Positions 1 to 10,677 of a stretch of 64,000 bases of DNA are shown here, piece after piece. Location of the stretch: assembly GCA_019448385.1 (NCBI GenBank), contig JAGTXO010000026.1:2501-66500 (forward strand), given 5' to 3'. A program made the position numbers and the translations under genes. Position 1 is the first letter of the stretch; each line of letters begins with the position of its first letter. The notes beneath the pieces were generated by a model. The model was not told the DNA's origin, did not search any database, and was given only the letters and a program-made list of their open reading frames with translations. This DNA comes from Diacronema lutheri (Eukaryota > Haptophyta > Pavlovophyceae > Pavlovales > Pavlovaceae).

Positions 1-2801
1 CCATCGTGAAAGTCGTTGTCTCTGCCAGTGCTCGGAACGCGCTCGGAACGCATTAGCTCGTCGCGCACCGCCGGATAGAGCGCGCGCACCGTCTCATTGA
101 AGTCGGACATGCCCGCCATCTCGACAAGCCGTACGACTCGCCGCTCACTTGCCGTCTGCGGCTCACGGCAGTACATGACGTGGAACGCGTCGATGGCCGT
201 GAGCAGCGCGCTGCCCTCGTGCTCGTCGGCGACGACGGGCAGCACGCGCACCATATCCTGCCCGCCGCCCGTCAGCCGCCAGACGAAGACTTCCATCGTT
301 GGCCACAGCTGCTCGAAGAGCGGCGCCGACGCGAGGACGAGCAGCTGCGACGAGCGTGCCATCCGCACGGGCAGGTGCTCGAGCGGGCGAAACGCGGCGG
401 CGTGGCCGGGCGCGCGTGGCGTGACGCCGGGTCGTCCGCTCGGTGTGCGCACCGCGTTGCTCACGCGCAACGGCGCGGACGCCAAGGCGGACGGCTGCGA
501 CGAGCGCGCCGAGCACCACGCCTGCAGCGCCGCCAGCCACGCGTGGTGCGTCGCGCCGTTGCCGCTCGACCTTGCCTCGTCGGGCGGCGGTGCGGGCTGC
601 GCGACGTTGGGCCAGTCCGAGCCCGAGCTCATGGCCGTAGCGCGCACGCCGGGCTCTTGTGCGCTCAGCCGGTCGCACAGCGTCGCGACGAACGCGACGG
701 GCGGCCGGCCCCTTATGCGCTCAAACTGCCGCGCGAAGCGGCGCAGCGCGCTCACTTTGATCCGAGCGTCGCCGCTGCAACTGTCGTGCACGATGTAGCA
801 GTCGTACGTGGTCACCACGGCGGTGTGCGCGCGCGCGAGCGCGTCGAGCTGCCGCGCGCGATCCGCTTCGGACAATGCGACGTGCTGGGCGACCGGCGGC
901 GCGGGCGGCGCGGGCCCGCGCCACGCCACGCCACCCACCGCCGCACAGTCCTCGACCCACGGGCCACGCGCTCGCTCTGACGCGCACGGCACCGTCGACC
1001 CGCGCGACTGGTCTGCGGGTGAGCGGCCCGGTACGCTGGTGGCGAGCGTGCGCGCAGCGCGCAGCAGGCGGCTGGCGGCGCTCGTCCGGCCGCGCGCGCC
1101 GGCTAGCTGCGCGCCCGGCGTGAATTGCGCCTCGACGAGCGCCCACGCCGCGCCTAGCGCGTCGAGACCGGTGCTGTCGAGCAGCATGCCGCGAAGCGCG
1201 CCGAGCGCCTCGGCCTGCAAATCGACCGTGTTGCGTTCGCCCTCGATCGAGCCGTATCCGATGAGGGGCGCGAGCGACGCGACAACGCTCTGCATGCCGC
1301 CGCCCGGCCGGGCGATCATCGCTTGCGCGCGCCGCTGCAGCCGCGGCAAGGCGGCAAACGCGGCGAAGAGCGCGTTCGCCGCAACGGGCACAACGGCGAT
1401 AAAGGTAGCCACGGCATCGACGCCGTTGCCACTGCTCGAGAGCTCCCCGCCCGCCGCACGCCCGACAAACTCGACAAGGCGTGCCGCCCCTGTACCCACA
1501 TATCCGATCTGGACCGAGCTCCACAAGGTGTCGAGTAGCCGATGCGCGTCGGCGCGGTGCCACCATAGGAGCGTGAGCCCGCGCCCAACACAGACGATGG
1601 CAGCCATCACCTGCAGCACCGCCGCGAGCACCTCAGCGAGCACGCTCGCCTCGCGCGCGGCGCGCACTGTCGAACCTGCCGCGAGCTGCGGCGCGAGCCG
1701 CACAGCCGTCACCAGCCACGGCACGCTCGCGGTGGCGAACACGGCGAAGCCAAAGAGCCCGACCGCGATGATGCGCGCGCGCTCCTGCGCCGACGGGTGA
1801 AGACAAAGTAAAAGCAGGTTGCCCATCCCGCCAATCCCAAACGTGACCACCATACTGCGCGCGTGAGCGAGCATGGCTGCGTCGGCCAGAGCGGGGCGTG
1901 CGATCGTGCGCTGCTCGACCCGCTCGGCTGGCTGTGCGGTGGCGTCGCGCCGGCCAACATCGGTCGGCGCCAACACGATGAGGAAGACCGCGAGTGCGCC
2001 CGCGCACAGGCATGCTGCGACCGCGGCGACGCGGAGCATCAAAACCGTCTGCCGCACGTGCGCCTCCTCGATCGTTCGCGCGAGCAGCTCGGCCGTCAGC
2101 TCGTGCGACGCAACGCCGTCGGCGGAGCGGAGGCGGTCGGCATGCATCGTGTTGAGGACGGTCGCGGTGGAGAGGCGCGTCGTTGACGGGTGCAGCTGCG
2201 CGTCGTGCGGTGCGGCACACGACCACCATCTCGGCACGCGTGCCCGCGGGACGAAACGGCGGAGCGCGCCGCCATGCGCCCGGCGCCACATCGGCAGTGC
2301 GCCGCCGCCCCTCGACGAGGCGCGCTGTGCGGCCGAGGCCATGCGCGCGGCCGATGACAAGGTTGACGCACGAGACAGGACGGCGAGCACGTTGGCAGAT
2401 GCGCGCATCCCGCTTGGCCACGAATTTGCGGGCGGCCGGAGCGGTGGCATCGCGCTCTGCGACGCGTGCTGCTGATGCTGCTGCTGCTGCAGCTGCTGGT
2501 GATGATCCTCGTGCAGCGGCTGCTGCCACAGCGACGGCGGCGGCACACGGGAGGTCGGAAGGATTGCCACGGTGGCGGCGCGGTGCGCGTGTTGCAGGCC
2601 CAGGCGGAGCGGGATGCAACGGCGCCTGCGCGCGTCGGCGTCGAGGAGCGCGACCGAGTGGTACGTCTCGCGCAGCAGGTTGTGCACCGAGCGCACGTTG
2701 ATCGTGTGCTCGGCGCGGAGCAGCAGCCGGTGCGCCGTGCCGTTCACCATCACCTCGGCGTCGGGTGAAAACCAGCCCGACGTCGCAGGCAGCACGGTCA
2801 T
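1..2801 (-). CDS. Multi-span membrane protein, 5' part only (runs off left edge)
   Basis: One reading frame stays open on the minus strand from the ATG at 2801 to base 1, about 933 residues, with no stop before the edge. It is not recognised. The N-terminal third is Gln/Ser/Arg-rich with a glutamine run. About five hydrophobic segments follow, near residues 250-275, 305-320, 344-370, 384-412 and 467-487, including RIIAVGLFGFAVFATASVPW and AAIVCVGRGLTLLWW. A long, probably cytosolic region comes after them. An in-frame ATG at 2915 lies upstream but would overlap the end of the next gene, so 2801 was chosen; it leaves 55 bp between the two genes. The other frames here are Arg-rich shadows. Function is unknown. 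That it is a real gene rests on open length and ordered hydrophobic segments; introns inside it are possible. Confidence 0.65.
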   Translation of the reverse strand, partial: MTVLPATSGWFSPDAEVMVNGTAHRLLLRAEHTINVRSVHNLLRETYHSVALLDADARRRRCIPLRLGLQHAHRAATVAILPTSRVPPPSLWQQPLHEDHHQQLQQQQHQQHASQSAMPPLRPPANSWPSGMRASANVLAVLSRASTLSSAARMASAAQRASSRGGGALPMWRRAHGGALRRFVPRARVPRWWSCAAPHDAQLHPSTTRLSTATVLNTMHADRLRSADGVASHELTAELLARTIEEAHVRQTVLMLRVAAVAACLCAGALAVFLIVLAPTDVGRRDATAQPAERVEQRTIARPALADAAMLAHARSMVVTFGIGGMGNLLLLCLHPSAQERARIIAVGLFGFAVFATASVPWLVTAVRLAPQLAAGSTVRAAREASVLAEVLAAVLQVMAAIVCVGRGLTLLWWHRADAHRLLDTLWSSVQIGYVGTGAARLVEFVGRAAGGELSSSGNGVDAVATFIAVVPVAANALFAAFAALPRLQRRAQAMIARPGGGMQSVVASLAPLIGYGSIEGERNTVDLQAEALGALRGMLLDSTGLDALGAAWALVEAQFTPGAQLAGARGRTSAASRLLRAARTLATSVPGRSPADQSRGSTVPCASERARGPWVEDCAAVGGVAWRGPAPPAPPVAQHVALSEADRARQLDALARAHTAVVTTYDCYIVHDSCSGDARIKVSALRRFARQFERIRGRPPVAFVATLCDRLSAQEPGVRATAMSSGSDWPNVAQPAPPPDEARSSGNGATHHAWLAALQAWCSARSSQPSALASAPLRVSNAVRTPSGRPGVTPRAPGHAAAFRPLEHLPVRMARSSQLLVLASAPLFEQLWPTMEVFVWRLTGGGQDMVRVLPVVADEHEGSALLTAIDAFHVMYCREPQTASERRVVRLVEMAGMSDFNETVRALYPAVRDELMRSERVPSTGRDNDFHD

Positions 2802-2856
2802 CGCCGCGATCACTGCGAGGCACGGCGCGGCGGGCCGACCGGTGGCGCGAGCGCGG

Positions 2857-3936
2857 TCAGCGCGCACGGCCACAAGGGCGCGAGCAGCGCGCGACGGCGT
2901 GCGACGGCGCACCATCGTACGGCTTGACAAAGCCGTTCAAATATTCGAGGATGTCGGCCCGCTCGTCGAGCACACCAAGCGCCCGCCGCTCAAATTCGGC
3001 GTCGTCGATGCCGCAGAAGGTCGCAAAGTACCACGCCTTGTCGCACCGTGCGGGCAGCTGGCCGGTGCACAGCTTCTGCCACAGGCCGGCGAGGCCAAGA
3101 AACTGCGCGTTGGCAAGGTAGCGCAGCATCTCCGACTCGGTGCGCACTGCGAACGAGCGCGCGAGCTGCATCGGCAGCAGCTGCGCGCGCACCGCGCACG
3201 GCGAGGGCACACGCCACAGCGTGGGATGAGACGCCGGGCGAGCTGCCGCGCACATCGTGGGAAAGAATGCGCGCGCCATAAGGCGGGCGCAGGTGCGTGC
3301 GCGCGCAGCACGCACCGGCACGGCGTTGCGGCTGACGACGCTCATCCGGATGCCGTGCGCGAAGCAGAAGCCGTAGACCACGTCGGCTGCGGCCAGATCA
3401 AAGGCGTTGTTCTGCGACGTGTCGGGCGCAAAGCCAAACGGCGAAGCAGCGTCGGGCACGAGCCCGCCCTGAATGGACACGATGCGCACCTTGCGCAGAA
3501 CCTGCTCCGGCTGCGCGAGGACGACGTCTGCAAAGTCGCGCAGTCCCGAGATGAGCAGCATCGTGATCGCGCGCGGCGCGGCGCGCGCGAGCGTGCGCGC
3601 GAGCAGCACCTTGCCGTCGAGCAGGCGGGCAGCATCGACAGCGTCAAAGCCGCGCAGGTCGCATTCATGCGGCTGCTCCGCCGTCGCCACGCCAACTGAG
3701 CCCACGCCGACAGGCACCGCCGGCTCACCCACGCGGTCGAGGATGAGCCGCGCGAGCTGTGCGCGCCGTGCCGGCTGGCCGCCGCCGTTCGCGATCACGG
3801 CGGAGAGGCGGATGCGCCCTTGTCGGTGCGCGATCGCGAGCACAAGCAGCGCCTTAGCGTCGTCCGGATCGGGCCCCACGTCAGTGATCACCACGAACTC
3901 CGCTGGCCGAGATCGCGGGGCCCCGGAGCGCCACAT
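2857..3936 (-). CDS. Nucleoside hydrolase-like (IUNH superfamily) protein
   Basis: From the ATG at 3936 the protein begins with a short basic stretch and then FVVITDVGPDPDDAKALL. This matches the Asp-rich calcium-binding N-terminal motif of inosine/uridine-preferring nucleoside hydrolases (usual form DTDPGxDD). TMLLISGLRDFADVV and FAPDTSQNNAFDLAAADVVY also fit the fold. A phase-0 GT-AG intron is inferred at 3181-3315 (135 bp); removing it joins SRNAVP to LLPMQL and drops an Arg/Ala-rich stretch. Spliced length is about 314 residues, the usual size. Family members cleave N-glycosidic bonds of nucleosides, but the motif is a variant and the substrate cannot be told. It lies on the same strand as, and 608 bp downstream of, the H-NOX/TIR-like gene. 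Whether it handles products of that domain is speculation. Confidence 0.7.
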   Translation of the reverse strand: MWRSGAPRSRPAEFVVITDVGPDPDDAKALLVLAIAHRQGRIRLSAVIANGGGQPARRAQLARLILDRVGEPAVPVGVGSVGVATAEQPHECDLRGFDAVDAARLLDGKVLLARTLARAAPRAITMLLISGLRDFADVVLAQPEQVLRKVRIVSIQGGLVPDAASPFGFAPDTSQNNAFDLAAADVVYGFCFAHGIRMSVVSRNAVPVRAARARTCARLMARAFFPTMCAAARPASHPTLWRVPSPCAVRAQLLPMQLARSFAVRTESEMLRYLANAQFLGLAGLWQKLCTGQLPARCDKAWYFATFCGIDDAEFERRALGVLDERADILEYLNGFVKPYDGAPSHAVARCSRPCGRAR

Positions 3937-4370
3937 GGAGTCGCAGCACGGGCCTCAAAATACCATAATTATGGATGGATAACTACTGTGTTGCTCAAAG
4001 AGCGTGAATCGATCGCACAGTTTGAGCTCATCCCCGACGCGGCACCACGGGGTCGAATGGTATTGAGGTTTAAAAAAGTACCTGGTGCAGTTCCCTCGAT
4101 TGCGCGCGCACACGCGCTTACCGACGCCGAAGTGGCATTTCGCGCACCCGGACGGGCCGCTGCTGCCGGTGCGGCTCACGTGCGCGCGGCCGTGCGCGCG
4201 CATGGCGTCAACGTTCTGCTTGACGTCGTGTCGCGCGGCGGCGGCGCGCCCGAGCGGCTCGTGTGTAATGCGCCGCGCCGCCACGCCGCCGCGTGCGCGT
4301 TACGGCCGACTGGTGCGGTCATTGCGCGCGTGCCTGGCTGCACGGCGGACATCCGCCGTCATCGCCGCCG

Positions 4371-4420
<50 letters not shown>

Positions 4421-4544
4421 TAGCCCACCTCTCACGCCGCCGCAGCCGCCGTCGCCCTCGCCGAGTCCGCCGCCCCAACCGTCGCCGCCACCGTCGCCTC
4501 CGTCGAGCCCGTCACCCCCCTTAGGCGGCTCCTGTATCCAGGTT
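3937..4544. other. Intergenic stretch: nucleoside hydrolase promoter and homopolymer C tract
   Basis: No convincing gene. The first 100 bases, next to the start at 3936, are clearly AT-richer than the surroundings and are the likely promoter of the minus-strand nucleoside hydrolase gene. The rest lies downstream of the H-NOX/TIR-like gene and holds a long C run and a Ser/Pro-codon-rich tract. Plus-strand frames here are open but carry no ordered motif. Confidence 0.5.
4371..4417. repeat. Homopolymer C tract, 47 bp
   Basis: An unbroken run of 47 C (G on the minus strand), lying 128 bp past the stop codon of the minus-strand H-NOX/TIR-like gene. It is followed on the plus strand by a C-rich tract that would read as Ser/Pro. 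It is long enough to vary in length between copies and to be miscounted in assembly. Confidence 0.9.
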
Positions 4545-7326
4545 CTACGCGTGAAGCTCGCCCGCCTCCGCGCCGTCGTCTTCCTGGAGCGCCCAGCGTG
4601 CGATGCTTGTAGGTGGCATGACCTGCGCTCGCCTGCGCCTTTGAGGCGCCGACGCGGTCGTGTTGCCGCCATGATTGCTCGGCATGGCCGAGATCGAGTT
4701 CCATCGCCGGCTTGCGGGCACCGGCTGGATGAGCAAGCTTGGAAGCGACGGCTCACGGCGCCGGCTCGGCGTCAGAATCTGCCCATCCGCGCTGGTGTGA
4801 GGTTTGTTCGCATCGAGGTGCTCAGCCTTTGTTTCGGCTCCCATGTGCGAGCCCGCTGGTAAGCTCATCGTCTCGCCATGTGCTTGCACGACCTGCCCCT
4901 CGTGTGCATCGCCGACGGGCGCACCTTGCGCGATGTGGCGCGCAAACGCGCCATGCGCCGCGGCTTGCCAGTCGCCTGACGAGAGCGGGCTGGGCGATTT
5001 GAGGCCGAGGAACGCGGGCCGCACGGCGAGCGACCGGCTCGCGCTGAAGAGCGGCTTCAGCTCGTTTTGATACCACGAGTCGACGCGGCTGGCAAAGTGC
5101 GCTCGCCACGTTTTGCCACCGACCATCCAGCGCATGCGCACCACCACGCCATGCGCCTCTGCTGAAGCGTCTTGCGCGAGCCATACGGCCGGACGCGCGT
5201 GCGCGAGCACCTCGGCAAGCTGCTCAAAGCCCAAATCAGCTGCGAGGCGCGCCCACACGAGCAGGTCGCTCCCAGTCGAGGCACCTTCGCTGATAGGGCT
5301 CGTGCGCTTTGCGACGACGACGGCGACGTGCACGATTACAGCGAGCTGCACAAAGCGCTCAAAATGCTCGACCGACCAGTACATGGCCTCGATGCGCATG
5401 CGTACGAGCTTGAGATCGCTCGCATAATAAGTGTGCGCATGCGCGAGCTTGAAGCCGCGGATTGCGGCCACGTAACGCTGCAGCGTGCGCTCGGTGAGGA
5501 GGAAGTCAACGCACAGCTGCACGTGCTCCGCGTCGTGCATCACCAGGAAGAGCGCCCATTCGTACACGCACCTGGCTCAGCACGGCGCATGGCAGACCGA
5601 TGCGCGTGAGCGTGCCGCACGCAACGCGCGCGGCGCCGTGTGCGCGCCCGGGCGCACGATGCCGCCGCTGGCGCGCACCAGAGGCGCTCGAAAAAGTCCC
5701 ACGTGAAGAGCACGATCATCCCCTCGCACCGGCGCACGAATTGCTCGAGCAGCTCGATCGTCGGCACCATGATCGGGTGCTGCTGCGCGACGCAGCATTT
5801 GTCGACCCACAGCGTCACGTCCTGCCACCGCTCGATCGGCGCGGGCTTCTGCGCGAGCCGCGCGTCATCCGCCGCGGAGGAAGCACGACGCGCACGCTCG
5901 GGCGATGCAGCGGCAGGCGGCGCGCACGCCGGTGTGACGCCCGTCGCAAGCACGCGCGCGCGGCCAACGTGCCGCCGGCGCTCCCACACAACGTCACGCG
6001 CGGCCGACGCGAGCACGGCGGCCTTGACGTCTGCAAAGTCGAGTTTGGCGCCCATCAGCACGTGCCAGTCGGCCGGCGGCTGCCACGTGTGCGAGACGAA
6101 GCGTGTCGCAAAGCTAGCCGGCGCCGAGAGCTCGTAGTCGGCGATCGAGCCCACGTTGGTGCGCCAGAAAGCCGACGCACGCGCCATTTCGCCGACGTCG
6201 ACAAAGTCGGCAGCCACCTTGCCGCACGGCACGGCGCGCATGAGCGCCGCGCCTGGGTCGACAAGGCCGGGCAGCGTTAGGAGCAACTGGTCGAGCTGTT
6301 GCACGAGCGTCGGCTCCTTGACGCTGCACGGTGTGATGCTCGGCACATTGGAAGCGCGGCGCGCAACCCGGCCGAGCGACATCGTGCGGAGCGGCATCCA
6401 GCCTGCCGCCGCCGCCTCGCTCGCCGCCAAGTCGCTCGGTGAACGCGACCTGCGCGCGCTGGACAAGCGAGCGACGAAGGCTGCCGATGTGCTCCCACGC
6501 TGCAGCACGGGCGCCACACGCGCCCACCACGCCCATCGCGCGCGCGGCTGTGGCGCGGGTAGCGCGGGCGGTGCGCCTGCGCAACACGACTCGACGAGCG
6601 CGTGATGCCAGCCGCGAGACATGCGCACCTCGTGCGCCGTGCGCGCGCGGGCGGTGGGTGGTGTTGCAGGCGTCGCATTGCCGGCGGTGAGTGTGCACGC
6701 CCACGTTGCGTCAAAGTTGGTGTGCGGCACGCTCAGCCGGCGCATCTCGAGATGCGCACCCGTCTTGAGCCTCGCGACGGCGCGCACGACGCCCGCGGCG
6801 AATAGGGCGAACGCCGCGCCGCGGCTCGACGCGTACCTGGCGCGAGCGTGGGCGCGGCACGAGCGTGAATGAGAACCGCAGCTGGCCAAAATGACCCTGC
6901 GCGCGCGCGCGCACGGCCACCCGCCACGACGCACGAGATGACGAGCGTGCCGTTGGCCGCACGGCCGTCGACCTTGAGGATTGGAAAGTGTGCGCCGCGG
7001 TGCGTGCGCCACAAAGTGTGGTGCAGCGTGTTGACGTTGCGAAGCACTTCGTCGAGCGTCGCGCCCATCGCGTCAAGCATGCGCATGTGCCCCATCTCCG
7101 CGAGCCAGCCGACAAAATGCTCGCCGAGCGCGCCGAGCGCGGCGTCCGGCTCGAGGCCACGTGCAGCCGCCGATGCGCGGAAGAGCGCAAATGTCGTCGC
7201 GTCGGGGTAGTGCACGGCATCAAAGAGGGTATCCTCGTCAAACACGCCCGCCTCGCGCAACACCGAGCGCCACGCCCTCTCGTCGGGGACGAACGAGCGG
7301 AGGGCGAGATGCACGAGGCCGTGCAT
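4545..7326 (-). CDS. H-NOX (haem NO/O2-binding) domain fused to a TIR-like domain
   Basis: Exons on the minus strand are 7326-6935, 6836-5679 and 5571-4545, with phase-2 GT-AG introns of 98 and 107 bp, giving 858 residues. Residues 1-185 are an H-NOX (HNOB) domain: start MHGLVHLALR, YPDATTF, LGEHFVGWLAEMGH, proximal haem ligand His102 in NVNTLH, and the propionate-binding YxSxR motif as Y132, S134, R136. That motif appears only after the first intron is removed. Residues 377-530 are TIR-like: FVSHTW (377-382), WVDKCC (474-479), then FERLWCVYEWALF, created exactly at the second splice. Glu521 in WCVYE sits where TIR NADases keep their catalytic Glu. There is no guanylate cyclase domain, the usual eukaryotic partner of H-NOX. 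The C-terminal 300 residues are unassigned. The H-NOX call is firm. The second domain could instead be a HET-like relative of TIR, and NAD cleavage is inferred. Confidence 0.82.
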
Positions 7327-7867
7327 CGGACGCGCGAGATTTGGACAGCCTACCTCGAGTGTTCGCCCTCAAAACGGCGTGTTCGACTATTGTGTACGTT
7401 GTACAACAGGTATGAATACAACTACGTATCACTAGTAGAGACGGGAACGCGCCCCGAGAAATTGATTGCCCGACATTTGCGACGCCTCCACTTCCTGCGC
7501 GCCGTCGCGCCCAGAAGCTGAAGGTGGTGGCGGCACGAAGAAGCTCGCTGCGCATATCAGCTCGATGCTCATGCGGACGACGGCGACTGTGTGTAATGGC
7601 GCGCGCTTCGGCGCTCGCGTCAGCGCTCGCGTCGGCGCGAGCAGCACGCGTGGCGCACGGCGGCGGCGGCGCGCTCCTCGAGGAAGAGGCCATGCACAGG
7701 TCGCACGCACAGCTGCCGAGCGGCTCGAGTGATGACTACGAGTCCTGAGGCAATGCGCCCGTCGCGCACGCCGACTGTTCATCGGTGATTCAAGTCCGTA
7801 CAGCGCTGCACGACGGCGCACGTGCGCGCGTGCGCGCCCCCCTCTCCACGTGCGCACGCTCGCCGCG
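7327..7867. other. Intergenic region upstream of the H-NOX/TIR-like gene
   Basis: About 540 bp between two minus-strand genes. Bases 7370-7440 are unusually AT-rich for this window and sit 50-115 bp before the ATG at 7326, so they probably contain the core promoter. The remainder (7450-7867) is the 3' flank of the AAA+ gene. Open frames here show no family motif, and no RNA gene was seen. Confidence 0.45.
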
Positions 7868-7996
7868 TCAGCACACGGCGCACTGGCAAATACACGCCGG
7901 GCTGCCGCCGAGCAGCATGCCGCGGTTTCGCCGCGAAACGCCAGCGCCGATCAGCAGGCCGCGCTCGACCTCCGCTACGCCAGCCGCCTCGTCGCT

Positions 7997-8049
<53 letters not shown>

Positions 8050-10102
8050 CCCCGCCCGCGTGCGCGACAAAGTCGAGTGTGATCGCCACCGTCTGCTCGA
8101 GGTGCGCGCGGCTGAGCGGCGCGCCGTCGCGCCGGCTGAGCGCCAGCGCGAGCTGCACGGCGTTCTTGATTTGCCGCCCGTTGAGCGCGTGCTGCGCGAG
8201 CTGGTCGACGCGCAGCTCGTCCTCGTCCGCGCCGGCCGCGTTGAGCAGGTTGGCCCAAACCTGCGCGCGCGCGTCGGCGCCGAGCGGCTCGTACTGCAGC
8301 GCGCACTGCACGCGCGACTGGAAAGCCGGATCGATCGAGCGCGCTCGATTGGATGTGAGGAAGAGCACTGCCGGGTAGTATTCAATCAAGCGCAGCATCA
8401 CGCACACCATCGCGTTCCGCACAAGCGCGTCCTTTGAGCGCCGCTCGAGCAGCATCTCCGCCTCGTCGATCAGCACGAGCGCGCCCCACGGCGCGCACAG
8501 CGCGAACACCTCGTTCAGCGCGCGCTCGAGCGCGTCGGCGCTCGCGCCGAGCTCGCCCATTGACACGACGTACAGCGGCCGGCGCAGCAGCTCGGCAATG
8601 GCCTCGGCGGTCAGCGTCTTGCCCACGCCCGGGGGGCCGTGCAGCAGAAAGACGGCGCCCTCGCCCTTCCCCGTGATCAGATCAGCGCCGCCGCCGCCGC
8701 CGCCGCCGCTGCCGCCGCCTGTACCGCCGCGTGCGCCCGCCGAGTGCAACACGAGCGCCTCGATCAGCCGCTTTCGCCCTGGCGGCAAGACGAGCTGCTC
8801 GAAGGCGCGCGCGTTGAAGGCCACTTCGCTCAGACCGTCGACGATCGCGACGCCCCAGCGCTTGGCGCCAAAAGAGAAGCCGGCGATGAGCGGCCACGCG
8901 GTCCAGCGCAGCTCGGCGGGCAGCGGCGTGCCAACGAGCAGCAGGCCGAGCTCGGCCGCGGCCGCATCTGCTGCGGTGGTCGGTGGTGGTGACGCCGACG
9001 TGCGGGCGCCGTCAGTGGCCGCTGGCTCGGCCGTGCCGGCGCGGCCGCGGCCGGCGTGCGCAACGGCGCGAAGCACGCCGGCGACCGCCTCGCTCGCCGT
9101 GCCCGGCAGCCGGCCCGCGTGCACGCCGCGCGCGAGCGCGGCCACCGTGTCGAGCATGGCACGGCCGGCGGCCGCGCGCGCCGGCGGCGCACCAGCCGCG
9201 CCCGGCGCGCTGACGGGCAAAAACGCAGCGGCTGTGTGCGCCATCAGCGTCGGTGCGGCAGCGGCGCGCTCGTAGGTGCGCCCGCGCGCTTCCAAACGCG
9301 CGCGCACGCCGTCGGTGACGGGCCCAAAGTCCGCGCCGGCCGCGGCGAGCGGCCGCTGAGCGACGAACGCACCAACGACGTGCGTCTGCTCGACGACGGC
9401 GAACGTGCCCCCGCCGATGGCGACGACGAACTCGAGCGCGGCGTAGAAGGCGGCGCCTTCGCCAAAGAGCGTCTTCCCGCGCGTGTAGTAGCATGCGCGG
9501 CACACCGACCCCGCCGCCACGCCGTGCAGCCCCGTCGAAATGCCGTGCTCGACGAGTTCGCGCCCGGGCGTGAAGAGCTCGCCGAGCGACGCGAAGTCGA
9601 CGCAGCCGTCGCGCACGAGGCGGCGCGCGTACGCAATCTCGACCGCATGCCTTGCTTCAACGTGCGCGATCAGCTCGTCCAATCCAGCCACCTCAACCGC
9701 CGGCGGCGGCGGCGCGCCGCCAGCGCCGCCCTTGTCGGCCACGCCGCCCAGCCGAGCGCCAAACGCCGACGCCTGCTGGAGGAGGCGGTGGGTGCCGAGG
9801 CGTATGCGCGTGGCATGCAGCCGCAGCGCCTCTTCATCGGCGCCCGCGTGCGGCGGCGCGAGCCGCACCGCCGCGTTGTACCGGTCGACGTCGTGCCGGA
9901 GCGCGCGCAGCAGCCCGAGCGCGTCGTAGAGCTGGCGCGCGTCGACGCGCACGACGCTGCCGCCGGTGCCATGCGTCGGGCGCGCGTTGGTGTACTTGCG
10001 CACGGCCGTCGCCAGATGAATCGCGTTGCCGCCGCGCTCGCGGAAAACCACCGTGTCGCCCTCGACGTCAAACGCCGCGCCGTCGTCCGCCCGCATTTTC
10101 AT
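7868..10102 (-). CDS. AAA+ ATPase with DUF7025-like N-terminal region
   Basis: A single open frame of about 744 residues from the ATG at 10102; another in-frame ATG at 10216 would add 38 Arg-rich residues and is less likely. The N-terminal half carries an LFTPGRELVEHG segment followed by a beta-rich region, as in the DUF7025 domain that precedes AAA modules in many fungal and algal ATPases. The AAA module has Walker A GPPGVGKT, Walker B ALVLIDEAE, a sensor-like FLTSNR and a C-terminal lid (GRQIKNAVQLAL). A GCC-repeat-coded glycine run (about 7999-8050) interrupts the tail. It lacks the M41 protease of FtsH-type enzymes and there is only one AAA module. Cellular role unknown. Confidence 0.8.
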
Positions 10103-10677
10103 TCGGGCGATGGCGTGGCGTGCCGTATGCCCATTGGTGGGTGCGCACTGCGCACTGCGCACTGCGCACGCTGGCACTCGCCGCCGCCTCGCTGTCCTAC
10201 GCCGCCGCCTCGTCATCCTCCGGATGGCGCGACAGGTAGGGTCGTGTGCGCCATTTCTGGACGAATGCACACCAGTTCAGGCACCTGCCCCAGCCCGCTG
10301 CACTCGCCGGCGCGCGGTCCCAGGTCCGCCGCCCTCGTGCAGCGTAGGCTCGCGCTTTGGGCCGGTACGCATGGGTCGCTCGTAGGCGCGGTGTGCCCGC
10401 GGCGGCGTCCGAGGCATGAGGGTGGCTCGGACGCTGATCGTCGCAGAGCGCGCCGTCTCGTCGCGGCGCGCTTCACCGCTGCCCGGAGGGCAAGGCGGCC
10501 AAAGAGGTGCGCAAGCCGCCATCACGCCCGCCTGTGCCCACACCGCGCACCAGCAGGAGCCAACCGGCGCAGCCGCCACTCGCGCGGCGGTTTGCTGCGC
10601 CCGAGCGTGAGCGGGCCGACCGTCCGCATTGTCGCCATCGATGGTGCCAGCCACCCCGTGCCGGCGCCCGCGCGCGC
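10103..10677. other. Intergenic region upstream of the AAA+ gene
   Basis: Lies between two minus-strand genes. At 10142-10169 a short 7-bp direct repeat (unit cgcactg, about four copies) sits 40-70 bp before the chosen AAA+ start, in the likely promoter. Open frames across the region are Arg/Ala/Pro-rich in every phase and show no domain. Confidence 0.4.

Noticed and set aside
4293-4360. Thioredoxin-like motif ADWCGHC on the plus strand
   Set aside because: A stop lies just upstream in the same frame, no acceptor precedes it, and a proline homopolymer follows within about 20 residues, so no thioredoxin fold can be built. Probably chance.
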